Shown: piece by piece, positions 8,742 through 20,622 of the stretch
How positions within the stretch are numbered: the first letter of the stretch is position 1
How the letters are laid out: each line of letters starts with the position of its first letter
Source of the DNA: Cladosporium sp. IMV 00045
Lineage: Eukaryota > Ascomycota > Dothideomycetes > Cladosporiales > Cladosporiaceae
Direction of reading: 5' to 3'
Assembly (NCBI GenBank): GCA_001931905.2
Contig: MSJI02000592.1
Location: forward strand, 1-35,562
DNA length: 35,562 nt
Program-made: the position numbers and the translations under genes
The notes under the pieces: generated by a model
Database searches by the model: none
The model's input: the letters and a program-made list of their open reading frames with translations, nothing else
What the model was told of the DNA's origin: nothing

Positions 8742-11421
8742 TCATCGACGCATCATGCCAAGTCCGGCCCAGTCGATCTTGGACTTCTGGCCCTTCTCGC
8801 CCTCCTGAGCGCCGACAGGCTTCGGGAACGGCGGTGGGCGCTGGATCGGCGGCTGGACGTTGCCGGTCGGACGCATCGGGGTCTTGTACTGGTAGGAAGT
8901 GGTGCTCTGGGAGCCTCCACCCTGCGTGGTGGCTGCCGTGGTTGCCTGTTCCTGGCCTGATTTGGTGCCTAGCTCCAGACCCAGCATGGTCTCGGCGAGG
9001 TAGTCGAGCACACTGTAGTCGTTACGCTCGTCCTGCTTGGAGCGCTTGACGGGCTTCATTGGCTCGGCTGGCTGAGAGGTCTCTGCCGGCTTGGCGGGCT
9101 GGTAGTGGTGGGGCTGCTGGGTCGGCTGCATCTGCGACAGAGAGGACATCTGCTGGTACTGATGGGCAGGCTGCATCTGCTGCTGGACGTTGTGCATCGG
9201 ACCCATCGGGAGCATTGGCTGCATCATCTGCATAGGAGCGAAGGAGTTGTGGATGCCTGGGATGCCCGGATAGTTGGGGTTGTAGGTGTTGATGGGAAGC
9301 TGATACGGTGGGACAGCACCGTACGGGTCCGGGTCAGTACCATAGGCCATGGTGTACGAGGTGTCGAAGGCAGCGTCAGAGGTGATGGCGCCTGGGCCGA
9401 TGCCAGTCGGCGGCTGGTTGATGGCATTCGGGGAGAAAGAAGCCGGATTGACGGCGGACATCCAGAGGCGAACCTTGTAGAGCTTGTAGAGGTCATTGAC
9501 GAGATCCTTGAAATTAACATAGTGGTCGGCGTAGTAGTAGAAGATGAGCTTCTGCCAGTCCCTGTTGCATAAAATGTTAGTGTCTGGTAGGCTGATTAAA
9601 TCATGAGATTCAACTTACCACTGGAACTCGGCCTCCAGAATTTCCATGTCAAGGTGGTGCTGATAGACCTTCTGCTGACAAGCACGCTTGGCCTTGGCCT
9701 CGTTGCCCTCCTTCTCGCGGAGCATGCGGATCTCGTGCGGGGCGGCCATGCGCTTGATTGCCTTTGGCTTGAGGTTGGTGAACTGCTCACGCGGTGGGCG
9801 GGTGGACGGCATGCTAGCGTTGCCATTGCCATTGCTAATGGCTTCGCCGTAGACGGCCGCGTTCGGGTTGACTGCACCAGCTTGGTTGTTGTTGGAGAAC
9901 ATCATGAGCCACTTGTACTGCTCTTCGCCGTACTTGGCGAGAAGAGTGCGTGCCTCGTCCTGGGTGACGCGGGCATGCTGAATGACACCTAGGTCCTGGC
10001 CGCGATCAGCTTCGACGATGACCATATCACCCTCAACGATCGTGAGGCCCGTGTTCTCGAGGAGATAGAAGACACCGACACGCGAGCACTTGAACGAAAT
10101 GATGAAGAGCAGCTTGCGAGGGCGGGAGGTAGGGTACTGCATGTTCATCGCGCGATCAGCGTGGGATGCACGCTCATGCGGCTCTAGGGCAACATGCGGA
10201 ACCTGATAGCCCGCTGGGAGAGTGACGTTCGTGCGTACGTTGAAGTTGTACGTGCCCGGATACATGTTTGCGGTGTTCTCCGGATCTTCGTTCTCGTCGT
10301 TCTTGCTGATGTTGGGAGAGTTGTCGAGGTCTGGGAAGAGTTAGAAGTGGGAAGCGAGAGAGAGGCTTGATAAACAAGGCAGTCACATGGGCGACCCCAC
10401 AAGCTCAGTGACGCAGGGAGTGAGGTTTGCTCGCATGTGAGACTTGGGTGAATGCGGTGCGGTGGTCTACTCACAATTATTGTCGTACGAGTCCGAGGCA
10501 CTGAGGTCACGATTGAGGCCAGTGCCGATGGTATTACGCCTCGTGGGAAGATCCGCCATTGAGTGGCGACGGCTCTCGCTGTAGTGTGGAAGCTCTTCCC
10601 AGCCGAGAGAGGTCTGCCACTGAGGACGACGCGGAGATTGATCTGCCAGCAGAGAGACAATCGTCAGCGCCAAATTACGTGGCAGGAAAGCGATGCAGCT
10701 TGCTCTTGAAGAGCATTGAACAATGCTTTGTGAAGAATGATTGCTTACCAAGATCTCCCAGCTCCCCAAACGCTGCTTCGAATCGACGACCAAAACCACT
10801 GCCGTCAAAAGTATCGGAACGCCGCGCACCATTCGACCCAGAGAACGGAGAATCGTACTGTGTTGGCAAGGTCGATGTACGCTGGATGTTACCGAACACC
10901 GGATGCGATGCGGTTTGCGTCAACATACCACCAAGCTCGGAATCTCGATCGGACTCAGCATCGTCTTCGACCTCCTCGTTGAGGAGCCCAAGTGGCAACA
11001 CTGCAGGTCTCTCTGTCCCTGCAGAGGCTTGCTGAATGCTCGCACTAGAAGACGGCGGCATCTCGCGTTGCCCTTGCGAATGGGATAGAGACCTGCCGGC
11101 CTTTGGCGTTGGCTGCAATGGGATAGCAAACGGCAAAGAGTTTGCTCCATGATCACTACTCGTTGCAGGAGAAGGGGTGTTTGTTGGTCTTGCTGGCCCC
11201 TTGCCAGGAGCTGCCAAACGAGCTTCACGCGCTGCATTACGGCGAGCCTGCTCGCCCAGCTTGAAAGATCCACGCGACTGGCTAGACGACCAAATGCCGC
11301 CACCCAAGCCTGGAACACCGTTCTCCTTCGTTGGAAGGCTGCCGAAGGTCGTCGCAGACGGCCAGGGCCTTTCGTCCTCGGACGATGCCAGCGCTTCAGA
11401 GTCTGGTGTTGCACGCCGCAT
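8742..11421 (-). CDS. PSP1 C-terminal-domain protein, four exons
   Basis: Exons on the minus strand are 11421-10749, 10642-10475, 10330-9619 and 9561-8742, giving 790 aa. Introns of 106, 144 and 57 nt are all GT-AG and in phase. Residues 1-300 are Ser/Pro-rich and probably disordered. A conserved block starts at about 353 (LLFIISFKCSRVGVFYL, then GDMVIVEADRGQDLGVIQ). After a Asn/Ala-rich linker, the PSP1 C-terminal domain spans about 468-552 (KRMAAPHEIRMLREKE; EAEFQW joined across intron 3 to DWQKLIFYY; VNFKDLVNDLYKLYKVRLWM). The tail (553-790) is rich in Met, Gln and Pro. Yeast Psp1 was found as a high-copy suppressor of DNA polymerase alpha mutants and is linked to mRNA-decay granules; bacterial RicT/YaaT carries the same domain. 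The molecular role here is unknown. The ATG at 11421 is the first in the open frame; an additional 5' exon cannot be excluded. Confidence 0.92.
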
Positions 11422-14400
11422 TGTTAAGTTCCAGTGCTGGAACCTGTACTTAAGGTGGTTGATTTTGTTCTGGAAGGACGTGGTTAGTCAAATAGTCACG
11501 AAGGAGGTCTGCAAGAATAGGCTATGGTTAAAAGTCAGAGTGCAAAACAACACAAGCTCGAGATTCTATCTAGGGTCAAGGCGAGCCAGGACAACGAAGG
11601 GTCAAAACACCATTCAAAGCTATCGTTGAGATCAAAGACGAGATGCCTTCGAGACTTTACGATAGCAATGCTCTGATTGTAAGCAAGTGGTGGAGCCAGG
11701 GTTGGCGGAAAGTATCCCAAGTCTTAAAGCGATTTGATCTTTGGTAATTGACGAGAGCGTCCTGAAGTCGGTCCCGAACAACTGTAAAAGAAGCCTTTTG
11801 ACGAAGTTCCATTTGCAGTTGTTTATCGACCAAGTAGAATTTGTAGAACAATTCCTCTTCTCCTGGTGTTGGTGTTGTCTTTGCTTTTAGTTGTCGCATT
11901 GGGTGCAGATGATCTTGTTGCCACAGAGAGCTCCTTTGCTTTGCACAAAGAAAGAGCATTGTACTCCAGTGATATCGAGGTCGATGGTTCTTATTTGCCA
12001 TCACTGCGTGCGAACACTTCTGCGCGTACGCAATACTGGTTCTGTGATTTCCCAGTGCCGCAACGCTGCACGAAAGCGTCTCAGCGGACTCCACGGCTTG
12101 ACTTCGACATCGACTTTTGAAGCCACCGCGCAGCTCGACACCGGAACACCACCTCTCAAACAACCACCTTTCGACTACGCAAGGCCGGAAAGAGCCAAGC
12201 TGGTCGTCAGCGCAAGAGCAGCATGAAGCAGGCGACCGGCGCCTTGCCACCACCACCATCGTCGGGATGACTGTCGCTTCACCAAAGCAGCCGTAACATA
12301 GACACCTCATTGCCAGAATGATGAGACTCATCCCTCTCAAACACCAGGCTAGCTCATTGCAGCACCGAGAGCAGTACCGTATCGACCTTAAGCGGATCAA
12401 GGCGCCGGTCATTCGATGGGTCCCATGTCGCGAGATTGGCTCCCAGACAAAGAGCCTAGACCAGCGTCGCATAGCGCGCGATATCATGGTATCGGTCACG
12501 ATCCAGTCGCAGAAGCACCATCGAGCTCACTCGCCATTAATCGTCCTCAGTCTTCCTCCACCGATCAACATCACCCGGCGCCAAAACCCCCTCAAAATAA
12601 CCTCAACGGTGCCATACACCAACCCATCGCGACCAAGGAAAGAGACTGGGACTCACCTAATTGTTACTTTTGGTCGTAAGAGATCGTGGCCGCGTATAAT
12701 CTATGTCTACAATTTGCAAGGCTGCAAAGCTCATGTCAGCATTCGTCGGCAGATGCCCAGCTCTGGAGAGGCACAGGCGACTTACTGAGTACCCAAGTCT
12801 GGGGTGAAATTACATATCCAAGAAGCAAGAACAAAGATGAGTCTATCTCGTATCGTCGTCTGCTTGAGTGCGGTCAGCATACGTTGCCAAGTCGGCGAGC
12901 CGAAGCATCGAGGAGACATGGACGATACGCACTTATTCGCATTCCCGGAGCCCTCCACACAGCTCAGTCTATGTCCCAACACGACACGTTTGTTACAGTG
13001 TGCGTTGAGAGTCCTCGCATGGGACTACAACCTCAGGGAGAGGTTGCAGTTATGCCGCGTGGCTCGGACAACACCGCGAACGGGCGATTTGGACAAGGTT
13101 GCTCGCGTGTGCGGAGATGGCACTGTGGGGAAAAACCACCAGCGCGTGACAGCCACAACGGTTCCTCCGTCCAAAGGTTGTCGAAATCGATCTCGAACAG
13201 CGATTGCTGGCGATACCGGAGACTCTGAACTCGAAGGGATGACACGCGGTCAAGGCTTTGATCGGAAAGTAATGAAGAGGTGGAAGGCAAAAGACACAAA
13301 TCGATACTCGAAGGCGAGGAACGCGGGTGACGATTTGGGGCTGGCTCAGGCTGTGGGGATGGGTCTTATGCGAACGGGCTGCACGCTGATCAAGCGCTGA
13401 GGGGCGAAGGCGATTGGCGTTGACGTCCCTTCTTCGCGGTAAGCTCTATCAAGAGCATGTGGCTGCCGCAGGATGGCGGCTAAGAAGCAGTGCTGCTTTC
13501 GACGCGGTCCAAGAAAGTAATGATGCAGACGCTCTGCATGCTACTATTACTGAGGTCAGCAAAGAAAGTTGAGCGGGCATGATGCAACTAAGTACGCTCC
13601 GCACAAGAGCCAGACCAATGCCCTGCAGGGCACGGCTGGCCAGGGCCAAGGGTCAGGGGCACAGTGGTTGAACCTCATGCAAAGAATGCGGAGACGGAGC
13701 TCGCAGTAGACGCCACCTCGCCAGCGGTACACCAGGCGTATACGGCGATGTCACGAGAGCGGCCACGAGCAGCGCTTGGAAGCTATGAGCGATTCCTCAC
13801 TGGACGAGCCAATGACCGATACCGCCATGGCACCTTCTTGGGCCGTAATCCAACGCACAACATGTATGCTGCCTCGCTGCGTGGCTCCTGAACAGCTGTA
13901 TGCCTTTCCCTCCCTGCCTCGTCGACAGAACGTACTTGGTGCGGAGATTGCTTCCACCTTTCAATTTGCAGGCGAGGCCAGCCAGAGCTTGCGCGGTTCT
14001 CCGCAATTTGACAGAGACGCAAGAATTGCTGATGGCCGATGATCTATCGACTATTGAATTCGATACCCTGCGGCCGCCATAATTTCAAGAAAACCATAAT
14101 TGCGAAAATGCGACCCTGGACGAAAATGTGCTGCTTTGGTCGCAAAGTGCAGTGCCAGCATTTTTCATGAGGGGCTGCGAGGATCACGAGGCCATTTCCT
14201 GCTGATCGTGCCAATGCCAGCCAGCCAACAGCATGCGGAGAACCTGGTTTGCCATGAGGGGTTCGCGTTTCCCATCGCAAGATCGCCCGTGGAGCACGAA
14301 GCCAGCAGTGAGCGAGCATCCAAGGTACTGGGTAGAGATTCTCAGCCAGCAGATCAATGACATGCTACTATGGAAAAACATGATTAAGGATCGCCAGATC

Positions 14401-17400
14401 ACATGCAGAAATCTCGGCATGCACGAAAGCCTAGTTGATGACTGCCTCAAAAGTCCCGACGGTTATGAAAATGAGGACGTAGTGATCGACGTTCGTTAGT
14501 AGTGCCCAAGCTGCCAACGCTTCCCAGACAATATTCCCGCGGTCTTCGTTCTTGGACATCTGCACATGCCTGTATTCGACAAAAGCGAAACACAACATGC
14601 CGTAGCTGCCTCCCGCTGAGGTAGCCTTCGGATACGTGTATTTGCGGGGTGCAGCACCGTCGCCCCGTCGTCGTCGTGCTGACATCGAGGCAGGATGTAT
14701 GCACTGTAGGGCATTCTGCCAGCTAGACCTCAGTGGACCATGATCCAGAGCTTCATTGAGTTTATTAGGTTCGCTCCGGTGTAGCGTCAAGCCACCTCGA
14801 AATGCTTGGTTGGCGCAACTGCGGTGGAGTCACTTTGGTACCCAGGCTGACCGGCTGACGACAGCCTATGCCGACTTGAAGGATAACGGTCGCCAACGAG
14901 CCCTGCATGGAAAGTAGGCCTGTCTCAACAGACTTCGCAGTCATTCGCTAGTTGCATCATGCATGGAGATTTCGAACGACGCCGTATGCCCATGGGGCCC
15001 ACCACATCAAGTCCACCAACAGGGAGCGTCCCTTGAGATTCGAGTTGCCCAATACGGACCCGCAACGGGACAGCTCAATCTCAATCATGCGTGTTAACGC
15101 AATAGCATTCCAGTGCGCGAATTCGACGCTCCAAGATTCAGCAAATTCATCCGGCCATGGCCGTTCGTCAGGCCATCCTCTGAGCCAACCGTGGAGGGTG
15201 TCTTCTGGTTAGGAGGTCCTGGGACAGTACAATGTGCATCATATTCTGAGACTCATGGTTCGATCGATCAGTGCTGCCATCAAGACGCCGTGAGAATAGA
15301 GGCTTGTGACGGTTCAGACACGGCAGGTCCGCAATTGCTGTGTTCTTGCGTCTTCAAATTCCTGCGGGTAACACAGGCAACATAAAGCAGCGTTTTATCA
15401 TGCTGCTATGCGCTGACGGCACGGCGACCTCAACCTTTGCGTACAAGGCGCGGTTTCGACTGAAGGGAGCTCTCTCAAGCTGTACGTCCCTGCGCTTGAC
15501 GAATTTCGACCTTTGCTTGCCGCCCAATGGCAACAACTCCTTGCGAGAGAGAGTTTCGGATGATCACCTCGTTTGCTTTGTTGTTTCTGTCTTGCTGCCA
15601 CAACGAGCCTTTGTGTAGTAGGCTCTGCTGAGCTCTTCCGGCCAGGCCATTCATCTGCTGCTTGGTAGCTGTCGAAGAATGCCTCGCCTGATTTTGCACT
15701 GCATCCTCCTGACATGGCCTGCTCTTGTGTGCGCACAGATTGTTGCTTTGCGACCTGCAGGGTACGATTGTCTGCATCCGACGAACGTGCGCCCTATGTC
15801 CCCTTGACCCTTGACCCATGCAGTGTACTTCGCTACATGATGCTGACAAGTTCCGTAAGTGGCACACACCGATCGCGCTCAAGGGTGGACTTTGCCGAAG
15901 TTGCTTGAGAGTGCCGGCTACGCGGGTTGGTATCGTGTCTGACGAATTATGTCCAGCAACATCTTCCCGCCTTGCGCGGGGTCCGGACTTGAGGGAGCTG
16001 TCTCAAGGAACTGCGACGAATCATGTTGTCTGCTTCGAACTGCTGACATGATCATCGGCCTGATGAATGAGGTCCGAACCCACTAGGTCTGAACCACCAG
16101 ACGCAGAGCAATTGCAATATTGCTGAACTGAAGCGCCACTACGCACACGTTTCGTCAACCTGTCGTGAGGTCTCTTGTGCGCGATGCTCGACACGGTCGC
16201 TTAGGGGGAGCTCAGCAGTGAGTTCAAGGACTGGACGTCCGTAGGTGGAAGGTATGTTTTCGTTTTTATTCTGCATCGATCGTGTTCGCGGGTGTCCTGC
16301 AAGAAGATGCCGTGTCTTCACGAGCTAGAGTTGCATCTGTCAGCCTAAAACCTTTGCTAACTTGCCACCAAGTCAGAGCTCGGCGGTTGGGACTTCGGCT
16401 TTGTTCGAGATCGAGGTGAAGCCGCTTTGTACGGACTCCGAGCGTGAGCTCCACCGAGGATCTTGTCATGTCTGAGCAAGTCAGTGACCGCCTTGCTTAC
16501 TCTCGGAGTGCGTGAAGGTATTTCTGCGTAACGTCAGTCCAGGAAACCTGCCTCTGGCGTGGCGGTGGCTTGCCTTGGGCCAAGTGAATCACCCAACTTG
16601 CGGCCTCACGTCGCGGCCATCGTCGTTGATGCTTTAATGTCTTCTTCGTTCTCAAGGTCGCCGTCACCTGCTGGTCGTCAGGGGTGGACTTGGTCTGTTA
16701 GGCTGTCGTACCTCACCGTTGCGAAGCTCAGAGGCTCGCGCGTAGGCGGAGGCAGTCCGGTATAGACCTAAGTCACCAAACGAGGAACAATGATAGGCTG
16801 ATCTGGTTCAGAAGAGAATGATGGGGAGCCTCGCGTGCTTTGCAGGCTTTGAGGGTTTGTCAGGAGAAGTTGGTAGCGCTGTGGGTTTGTTTGTGAAGTG
16901 ACTTCGGGGGTCTGCTGGCTTGCAATCACTTGACTGGGGCGACGCAGCAGCAGCAGCAGGAGGAGAAACACGCCAAGAGACAACGCTGCATTTGGTTTCC
17001 ATACAGGACTGTAACTATGCTTGTTGTATCTACTATGAGCTCGTTCGTCTTCATAGAGACCCCTTCGCCATCTATTTTCCTCATTTTGTCCTTCCTCCCA
17101 GCGTCCATATCAACTCTCTGGACTAGACACCGACTACCGCCGCAGCAACAGCAACAGCAGCGACCCCATCCACAAGTTTCAACTTCACTTGCAGTTCTGA
17201 CACCCCACTCACCATTGCTACGATCCTTCTAGGCCACTCCAACAGTGCCAGAGCCGACTCCTAAGTTCCTTTGTTCGATTTGATGCCAACACGTCTTGGT
17301 GCATGTACAGCAGTCGGTGAGACAACAAAGAACATCTTCGCTGGTATCTCTCTGCTACTCGATGCTAGTCGATCTCGCTTGCAGACAAAGAGAGCTTGGC

Positions 17401-19221
17401 GAATCGTCCTTGGAGAAGCATCCATCCGACTCACACCTTACCAGAATTGCGCAGCTTTCGAAGATAGCCTCCTCCGAGCGGACCAGCTCATCATAAGTCG
17501 ACCTTGTAGTGGCAGAGTCACGTTGACTACAACGCTCGCAAGAGATTCTGAGAGATGACCTCCCCGCCCCCAAATACAAACCCTTTGGTACAAACATTCA
17601 TACACTGAGTCTACAGGAGGCACGGTATCGCAGCATTACATCGCAGTATTATCAAAAGCCGCGATAGCCAGAAGATGAACATGCTGTCAAAGGTCCTGAG
17701 CAAAAGCTATACGACTAGAAATGGTTCACAGCAACAGTCGAGACCTTTGAGCACCAGCTGTTGATACAACGCCGCAAACATGACTGGGACTGGGCTTTGT
17801 GACAGGAAAAGGCTAGAAACTCTCGATTTCGTGGGACAACGGACGAACATGCTCCTGCCGGTCATAACAGTGATCCGAATACAGCGAACTGGCGACCATA
17901 TCGATGGTACCAAGGTCTTGGGTTGCAACCTTCAGATACGCGAAGATATCTTGACCGGCATCGTCGTGGGCTCACGCTGGACCAGTGAACAGTCACTCGG
18001 TCCATGGGAGAACTGTATTCGATCAGGCCCTAGGGTGCTTTCCACGAGGATGTCGGCTCTTATCAACCAGTTTCCGGGTCAAGATGACTTAAAGCGGCCA
18101 CGCTAAAGGCACGGCTTGCATGAATTGTTTACTGACAGCTCTGGACCGAGAAATCTGTCAGGAATACTCTAAGCTGCAGAAATTGGCTTTTGAATGTAAC
18201 ATCATCTTTCTGGTTGTTCGAAGATCTGGTTTAAAGCCGCCTGTTTCCAAGTTTGATCGTCTGTGGAACCCAAACGAGTGGTAACGACCGATTACTGAGT
18301 GCTTCGATCAAGCCTGGGAATCCCAATGAACGAATGACAACACTATCCGGCAGATGATTCGAGACACTCACTGGAATGGAGAGACCTGTTAATCAATGCG
18401 GTATCAGAACTTTCGACTGGGTCGTGGCAACGAAGCACAGCTTAAGCTTCATTGCATGCTGCGGTGTCTGTGAACGGGACAAACAGAAAACAAACAGAAA
18501 CACGATAACTAAAAGTACCGGACCATTCTGGACAACAGAAGATATATGATTGTTGCAGAAAAAGGATGCTGGAAGTCAACCAACTCAATTCATCAATGGC
18601 TGCTCTCCCTCTTTCAGGGGCATCAAGCCCTTGCAGGCCGCGAGCCTCGACACACACCGAATACTGGTATGATTGAGATATTATACTCGACCAGAACTAT
18701 TCAGCAAAACAACAACTTCTTACTTGAGCGGCAGACACTTGCCGTTGGCCCTAAAATAGGACTTGTCTTCTCTGCCCTTGACGTTCAAGGCGAGACGCCC
18801 GGCATACTGCTCCAGTACGTCAGCAACACATGGAATTTCTGGGAGCGAGCTACACCATCAACGAACTCACATGTCAATGCACGTGTGAAGTAGGTTTCTT
18901 CACATGCATACGAGGCATATTAATCTCCTCCCCAGGCCAACGCTCTTGTGCACCTTCACTCCACTACAATGCTCTATTGTGGCCTGAGGACCACGGAGAG
19001 GTGGTCCCCGCCACCGCCTCGTGACCTTGCCAAGCCATACCACGAGCGCTCCTTCCTCACTCCTCCCTCGCTGCCTAAAAGCTCTCCTCGCTCTCAATTC
19101 AGACCTCTCCTGCGACTCACACTTCCTCAAGACGTACTACCATCACGCACAAACACATCCACACCAATCAAGACCACTGAGAACAGCCTCCATCACCATC
19201 ATCAACACCATCATCACCACC
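11422..19221. other. 7.8-kb gene-poor region
   Basis: No protein, RNA or transposon family was recognised here on either strand. The sequence is not AT-rich, so it does not look like a heavily RIP-mutated transposon. The proximal part should hold the PSP1-gene 5' region and the last few hundred bases the promoter of the 19222 gene. Notable open frames are 11657-12499 (-, 280 codons) and 12837-13400 (+, 187 codons), described under findings. Short CAG/CAA tracts occur at about 16945-16960 and 17143-17162. A CAT/CAC-rich microsatellite lies at about 19188-19221. Undetected spliced genes are possible. Confidence 0.5.
12837..13400 (+). CDS. Possible orphan ORF, 187 aa (doubtful)
   Basis: An ATG at 12837 opens 187 codons on the plus strand. 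The first 20 residues (MSLSRIVVCLSAVSIRCQVG) are mildly hydrophobic with one Arg near the start, loosely like a signal peptide. The C-terminal third is basic. I recognise no domain, and overlapping frames on both strands are also open, so chance is a real alternative. It is listed because it is the best ATG-started plus-strand frame in the 7.8-kb gene-poor block. Confidence 0.15.
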   Translation: MSLSRIVVCLSAVSIRCQVGEPKHRGDMDDTHLFAFPEPSTQLSLCPNTTRLLQCALRVLAWDYNLRERLQLCRVARTTPRTGDLDKVARVCGDGTVGKNHQRVTATTVPPSKGCRNRSRTAIAGDTGDSELEGMTRGQGFDRKVMKRWKAKDTNRYSKARNAGDDLGLAQAVGMGLMRTGCTLIKR

Positions 19222-19791
19222 ATGCGCAACAGACCCAACGCCGCAGACACCACCGACAACAATGGCCGCCAGGCCATTGAGAACAGCTACACCAAGTGGC
19301 TGGAGACGATGAAGGACGAGGACCGCATGTTCCTCCAGAACCTCCGCAACACCACCGGCCGCACCACGGCCTTCGTGTGAGTACTCTCCACTCTCGTGTG
19401 CTGTTACCATCAGGCATAGCTGACTCGCCACCACAGCAACACCAAAGAGATGCCCGGCCGCACGGCCGAGGAGAAGGTCAAAGGAGTGTCTACCAAGGCG
19501 TTTGCGGTGGCCACCTTAGAGATGATGCGCGAACAAGTCAAGGCCCGCGAGGGCGCTCTCTCCAAGGCCATCAAGGACATCGAAGGGGCGGCATCGCCGC
19601 AGCAGATCCAAGACCGTGTGTCACAGGAGACCAAGTTGGCCAAGGAGTATCTCAAGGGCGAGAAGAACCGCGCTCTCAAGGGGCAAGGAGACGCGAGCTC
19701 AAAGGCAGATCCACTCAACGCTGCACTGGACGCGACCTTGGAGATGCTGAAGAAGAAGCCGATTCCAAAGCAGCCAGTTTCAGAGCGTTAG
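19222..19791 (+). CDS. Hypothetical 169-aa helical protein, two exons
   Basis: Exons are 19222-19376 and 19437-19791 with a 60-nt GT-AG intron (donor GTGAGT, acceptor CCACAG), joined in phase to give TTAFV-NTKEMPG. The ATG sits in a good fungal context (CACCACCATGC). The protein is hydrophilic, rich in Lys, Glu, Ala and Gln, and lacks a signal peptide or membrane segment. Several stretches look helical and possibly coiled-coil (about 60-90, ATLEMMREQVKAREGALSKA, and about 95-130). There is no Cys and no catalytic motif that I recognise. Coding potential is supported by the clean splice and by protein-like composition on both sides of it. The function is unknown; a small cytosolic or nuclear structural or adaptor protein would fit, but this is a guess. 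Confidence 0.75.
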
Positions 19792-20622
19792 AGGGAGTGG
19801 AAGGAGACACCATGGGATTACGATTAGCTTTGATGAGAGATGAGTTTACGAAGACCAATGAGAAATGATTTGCTCCGGGTGATACGTCTCTTTCCTCTCG
19901 CATTTCACATTCTGCAAACGTGCTTTTCAAGGTACCCTCACCAGCAGCTCTCGCCCGCTGAGAGACGTGTATTTCGAAATTCCTAGCAGTACCACGGTGA
20001 TTTATGCAAAATCCATCAGCCTCAACTCAGAATCATTCACCACTGCCTCCTGGGATATCTTCCTGCATATGTCATTTAAAAAAAGACCCATCATGCCGCT
20101 GTTTCCTGTAAACACCCGCCGCATGACGGAAGTATCAGCCGCTTTGGACAACAAACACCAATACTCGACCATTGAGAACGAATGATCATAGAAATGACCC
20201 TACCGTCTCGTACAAGAACGGCAGTCATCAAGCCTTCTCGTCCATCATTGGTCTTGCATGTCGTCGCCATCAGCTCTGAAAGCTTTTCACAATTCGTTTC
20301 GTCACTGGGAGAGACACAAAAAAAGATTGATTGCGAAATCACAAACTGAATGCAACGCTCTGGTCGGGCGAAGGTGGCCATAAAATTTAATTTTCCCACT
20401 CAGTCCTCTTCCATAAAAAAGAGATACTGCTGAAGGAAGTGAAGTTCGCATGGACCGCCCGCCGATTTCGCTCCACTCAACTGTTCGTCCCTTGCAGAAT
20501 GACGCCATCTTAAAGATCTCCAATGGCGATGTCAATTCTACATCAACTCTTACAAGACACGACCTTCTTCCTCCTCACCCAACACAACAACAACCAAACC
20601 CTCCCCAAACCCTTCATCAAAA
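19792..20622. other. Intergenic, upstream region of PRX1
   Basis: This holds the 3' flank of the 169-aa gene and the peroxiredoxin promoter. The 100 bases before the ATG at 20623 are C/A-rich (CAACAACAACCAAACCC-type), as is usual for fungal leaders. I saw no further gene and no oxidative-stress element I would call with confidence. Confidence 0.45.

Noticed and set aside
9105..9572. 155-codon plus-strand frame rich in Val, Leu and Arg
   Set aside because: It is antisense to the last exon of the PSP1-domain gene and crosses its intron.
16768..16983. Minus-strand frame with a poly-Leu stretch resembling a signal peptide
   Set aside because: It has no ATG start (TTG), and the Leu run comes from a CAG/CTG trinucleotide tract.
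18546..19024. Plus-strand frames including a Cys-rich TCQCTCEVGFFTC segment
   Set aside because: They overlap the exon-like minus-strand segment, lack a signal peptide and end in promoter sequence. The Cys cluster is probably chance.
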